Shown: positions 55,961-58,981 of the stretch, piece by piece
Numbering within the stretch: the stretch's first letter is position 1
How the letters are laid out: each line of letters starts with the position of its first letter
Assembly (NCBI RefSeq): GCF_017873675.1
Contig: NZ_JAGGKK010000024.1
Location: 1-58,981 of the forward strand
Length of the DNA stretch: 58,981 nt
Origin: Virgibacillus litoralis
GTDB lineage: Bacteria > Bacillota > Bacilli > Bacillales > Amphibacillaceae
Direction: 5' to 3'
Made by a program: the position numbers and the translations under genes
Notes under the pieces: model-generated
Database searches by the model: none
What the model was told of the DNA's origin: nothing
The model's input: the letters and a program-made list of their open reading frames with translations, nothing else

Positions 55961-58900
55961 CTATTTATAAACCGGAATATCAAGTTGTAACGTATATGAA
56001 CCTAAGTCTTGGTAAAGATCATACATTGTATATACCTGTTTTGATGCCCAACCTATATCTGTTGCATACTGGTGTCCGTATGATCCTTCAGTAGCCATAT
56101 ATTCAGGATTCCACCGCATTTTATATAGTGTGTTTTGTACTGTGTTATAACTATTCGATCCTTTTATATAGTTGTTTCCTATAAATTTGGCACCACCAAT
56201 AATTGCTTTGGCAGGTGTATCCCAACCTTCATCATAGGCTTTTTTAGCACCACATGTTATTGGGCAACTGTCAAACGCATGAACCCCATAAACGTTGTAA
56301 ACAGTTTCACCCTTATACTCAACGCCTTGTGCCAATGTTGAGTCACCATGCCCTGTTTCTAGAATAGCATGTGATACTAAGTAAGCGTCATTAATTCCAT
56401 AAATATTGCCTGCATCTATAAACGCTTGACCTTCACCTGCTAAGGTTCCTTTTCCTTCTAGAAAGTTATTCAATACAGATTTTGATGCACCGCTAGACCT
56501 AGACAGATCAAGGAACTGAAATTTTTCTACTTCCTTATCTAAAAAGTTATCTGGGTTCAGATTATATTTTACATCTGCTGGTCTAGCACTAACCCACTGT
56601 TGATTATCATAATGTTCTATAACATACCATCCATTAAACTGATCAATAATGTTAACAGTAGTACCATTAGCTAAGCTTCCAACCTTACCGTAGTAAGTAG
56701 CTGGACCAGTTCTAACATTAAGAGAACTTGCTGTTACTTTGCTGTCTTTTATATAATCCTTAGATACATAAGCATAATCTTTATCTGTTTGTGGATTACC
56801 TTTTAATTGGATATCTACAGCTTGATTTAAAGTTAAACCATTACTTTTAGTAATAAAGGATCCATGAATCCAAGCATTTTTACCGTTCAGAACGCCCCGA
56901 TACCATGTATTCCCCCCAACGTCTTCTGTTAGATTAACTCTAAAACTTTCTCCAGCAAAATTGGATAGGTCATCATATACTAAATCCTTAGATCCTCCCC
57001 ATGCTTTACTATAAGCATTTCCAGAACCCTTAATATAATAAGTTTTGGTATAGCTATCAAGCCATGTATGGGGATTTGTACTAATATCTTGAGAGTTAAC
57101 CCAACCAACCAATCCTTTTGTACTGCTTGGTTTATTGCTTATAAGGTAATACGTTTGTCCATTAATTACAGTTTGTTCCTTAATATAGTAGACAGAATTG
57201 ATGTATCCATTTTTTGCTTTCTTTACGTTTGATTGATTATGCAAACCTGGATATATGTTTGCATCATATCTAAGATGGCCTAGTTTGCTTGTGCTGCTCA
57301 CTTCCTTGGTTGTAACATATGATGAATGAAGCCAAGCAGTTTTTCCATCCAGGGTTCCGCGATACCATGTGTTTCCGCCTACTTTTTCTGTTAAATTAAC
57401 TTTAAAAACCTGGTATTTATGTTCGGAAAGATTTTTATATACTAAATCCTTGGATCCTCCCCAGGCTTTACTATACGCACTTCCGCTTCCTTTTACATAA
57501 TAAGTTTTAGTTCTACTATCTATACCAATATGAGAGTGTGAAGACATGTCAGTTGACTTGACCCAGCCTATTACTCCTCTATTACTGCTTGGTTGCGTAC
57601 TTATTAAGTAAAATTTATCTCCATTTTCTTCAGCCTGTTTTTTAATGTAATAGACTGCATTATTAAATGTACCAGCTGCTTCTACATAAGATGACAGATT
57701 GTCTAAATCGGGATATATGTTGGCATCGTAACTAAGATGGCCGAGTCTACTAGTGCTACTCGAATCATTATGTGAATTATCTACCTGTGATGTCACGTAA
57801 GATGAGTGCACCCAAACGACTTTGCCGTCCAAATTACCGCGATACCATATATTCCCACCTACTTTTTCAGTTAGATGAACTTTAAATGCATTGTTTCTAT
57901 ATTTGGAAAGATCATATACCAAGTCTTTGGAACCGCCCCATGCTTTACTGAAAGCACTCCCGGAACCTTTTATAAAGAAAGTCTTGGATTTTCTATCAAC
58001 TCCAACATGTGGATTTGTAGACATATTACTAGCCTTTATCCAGCCAACTACTCCACTTGTCCTGCTTGGCTGTTTACTAATTAAATAGTAGGTTTGTCCA
58101 CCTACCTTAGCTTGCTGTTTAATGTAATAAACTGCATTCAAATACTTTTCAGAGCTAAATGATGTTGAACCATCCATAATACTTTTATAAATTGTTGTTC
58201 CACTATGAATGTGTCCAAGTTTGCTTGTATGACTTTTTTCAACTTTTAAAACATAACTTGAATGCACCCATACTGTCTTTCCATTCAGATTACCGCGATA
58301 CCAAATATTGCCGCCTACTTTTTCTGTTAAGTGAACCTTGAATTCTTTGTTCTTATAATCAGAAAGGTCGTATACCAAATCTTTTGAACCGCCCCATGCT
58401 TTACTATAAGCATTTCCGCTTCCTTTAATAATAAATGATTTGGATTTCCAATCCACGCCAACATGAGAGTGAGTAGACATATCACTTGCTTTTACCCAGC
58501 CAATCACTCCTTTTGTGCTGCTTGGCTGTTCACTAATTAAGTAGTAAGTTTGCTTATTTGCTTTTGCTTGTTTCTTAATGTAATAGACTGCATTAAGATA
58601 GTTTGCAGAGCTAAATGATGAATTGTCATCGCCTATTGTTTCATAGATAGTTGCGCCACTATGAATATGGCCAAGCTTGCTTGTACTTTTTTCTTTAACA
58701 TCTAAACTTTTGAGTGTAACAGACTTTGATTCAAATGTAGCTGTTTTTAGCTCTTCTTTTTCTTCTGTACCATCTTCACTTGTACTGTCTGTAGCTTGGT
58801 CTTCCGTTGTGCTCTCTTCAGAGCCATCTTCTGTTGTGCTCTCTTCAGATCCGTCTTCTGTTGTGCTCTCTTCAGAGCCATCTTCTGTTGTGCTCTCTTC

Positions 58901-58981
58901 AGAGCCATCTTCTGTTGTGCTCTCTTCAGATCCGTCTTCTGTTGTGCTCTCTTCAGAGCCATCTTCTGTTGTGCTCTCTTC
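55961..58981 (-). CDS. GW-repeat endo-beta-N-acetylglucosaminidase (N-terminus outside window)
   Basis: A partial gene: 1006 codons are visible and the frame is open to the right edge; a GTG at 58507 is internal, not the start. In order: an acidic nonapeptide repeat (EESTTEDGS), four GW modules starting SKLGH or SRLGH, an SH3 domain (SSLNVRTGPATYYGKVGSL) and a C-terminal glucosaminidase domain with the catalytic-site stretch HAILETGHGDSTLAQG. The likely role is a LytD/Atl-type cell-wall hydrolase held by teichoic acid. It lies 150 bases upstream of the amidase gene, which has its own ribosome site. Confidence 0.92.
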   Translation of the reverse strand, partial: EESTTEDGSEESTTEDGSEESTTEDGSEESTTEDGSEESTTEDGSEESTTEDGSEESTTEDQATDSTSEDGTEEKEELKTATFESKSVTLKSLDVKEKSTSKLGHIHSGATIYETIGDDNSSFSSANYLNAVYYIKKQAKANKQTYYLISEQPSSTKGVIGWVKASDMSTHSHVGVDWKSKSFIIKGSGNAYSKAWGGSKDLVYDLSDYKNKEFKVHLTEKVGGNIWYRGNLNGKTVWVHSSYVLKVEKSHTSKLGHIHSGTTIYKSIMDGSTSFSSEKYLNAVYYIKQQAKVGGQTYYLISKQPSRTSGVVGWIKASNMSTNPHVGVDRKSKTFFIKGSGSAFSKAWGGSKDLVYDLSKYRNNAFKVHLTEKVGGNIWYRGNLDGKVVWVHSSYVTSQVDNSHNDSSSTSRLGHLSYDANIYPDLDNLSSYVEAAGTFNNAVYYIKKQAEENGDKFYLISTQPSSNRGVIGWVKSTDMSSHSHIGIDSRTKTYYVKGSGSAYSKAWGGSKDLVYKNLSEHKYQVFKVNLTEKVGGNTWYRGTLDGKTAWLHSSYVTTKEVSSTSKLGHLRYDANIYPGLHNQSNVKKAKNGYINSVYYIKEQTVINGQTYYLISNKPSSTKGLVGWVNSQDISTNPHTWLDSYTKTYYIKGSGNAYSKAWGGSKDLVYDDLSNFAGESFRVNLTEDVGGNTWYRGVLNGKNAWIHGSFITKSNGLTLNQAVDIQLKGNPQTDKDYAYVSKDYIKDSKVTASSLNVRTGPATYYGKVGSLANGTTVNIIDQFNGWYVIEHYDNQQWVSARPADVKYNLNPDNFLDKEVEKFQFLDLSRSSGASKSVLNNFLEGKGTLAGEGQAFIDAGNIYGINDAYLVSHAILETGHGDSTLAQGVEYKGETVYNVYGVHAFDSCPITCGAKKAYDEGWDTPAKAIIGGAKFIGNNYIKGSNSYNTVQNTLYKMRWNPEYMATEGSYGHQYATDIGWASKQVYTMYDLYQDLGSYTLQLDIPVYK
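56980..58700 (-). repeat. GW-module coding repeats (glucosaminidase)
   Basis: Four direct repeats of about 450 bp, homologous to those of the amidase. Units 1 and 2 (HIHSG type) and units 3 and 4 (YDANIYP type) form two subtypes that also occur in the amidase, so pairs of units were probably duplicated together. Confidence 0.75.
58800..58981 (-). repeat. 27-bp tandem repeat encoding EESTTEDGS
   Basis: Six to seven 27-bp units run to the window edge, alternating between GATGGCTCT and GACGGATCT endings. They encode a flexible acidic linker in the glucosaminidase. Copy number beyond the edge is unknown. Confidence 0.85.

Noticed and set aside
55961-58507. Complete glucosaminidase gene starting at 58507
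   Set aside because: The codon there is a GTG inside a GW module; the frame stays open through another module and the nonapeptide repeat to the window edge.

Overview
The window is A+T-rich and looks like the chromosome of a Gram-positive member of the Bacillaceae. The evidence is strong Bacillus-type Shine-Dalgarno sites (GGAGG, AAAGGAG), many TTG starts, a wall teichoic acid locus (TagO, TagA, TagGH, a TagF-like polymerase), GW-module autolysins, a LytR-CpsA-Psr ligase and a CpsB/CpsD/Wzz tyrosine-phosphorylation trio. Moderately halophilic genera such as Virgibacillus or Oceanobacillus are a plausible source, but the genus is inference. No rRNA, tRNA or CRISPR array was seen. Almost everything concerns cell-surface polymers.

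Layout. (a) 1-2280: the edge of an IS3-like element, an FAD-dependent oxidoreductase and an intergenic island of hairpins and short repeats. (b) 2281-10141: polysaccharide genes (asparagine-synthase-like protein, Wzx flippase, family 2 glycosyltransferase), a secreted subtilisin-like protease with 44-residue C-terminal repeats, and a divergent Wzy/O-antigen-ligase-like protein. (c) 10307-14681: a tight minus-strand operon sat - SLC13 permease - cysC - cysQ for sulfate uptake, PAPS formation and PAP removal, without any reductase gene. (d) 14825-18443: a decayed zone with a DnaD-domain relic, manA, a broken fructokinase, an IS21 IstB relic and two 70-bp direct repeats. (e) 18444-39492: a long minus-strand exopolysaccharide cluster. 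It starts at Wzz, tyrosine kinase and phosphatase, passes a leader with a promoter and two terminator-like hairpins, and continues through CapD, Wzy, Wzz, GalU, initiating sugar transferase, epimerase, the GDP-fucose pathway (ManC, Gmd, Fcl), glycosyltransferases, flippase, a sulfotransferase, a pyruvyltransferase and a second Wzy. (f) 40012-53001: teichoic acid genes (TagA, LCP ligase, TagO, TagH, TagG, TagF-like, a glycosyltransferase) with a glycerophosphodiesterase, a second sulfotransferase and a membrane-anchored PQQ-type beta-propeller protein. (g) 53135-58981: two large GW-repeat autolysins, an amidase and a glucosaminidase; the second runs off the right edge.

How the parts fit. ManA, ManC, Gmd and Fcl supply GDP-mannose and GDP-L-fucose (no phosphomannomutase was seen). 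CapD plus the epimerase and sugar transferase probably make and load a 6-deoxy-HexNAc primer. Wzx, Wzy and Wzz export and polymerise the chain. The Sat-CysC-CysQ operon forms a PAPS cycle that matches two sulfotransferases elsewhere in the window. The most interesting reading is therefore a fucose-containing, pyruvylated and sulfated surface polysaccharide, and perhaps a sulfated wall polymer, in a Gram-positive bacterium. This is inference from gene content and is testable.

Other points worth a second look are a TagH ATPase fused to the same GW module that the autolysins carry, a PQQ-propeller gene whose signal peptide can only be reached from an ATT-type start, and dispersed repeats that abut or form the 3' ends of genes.
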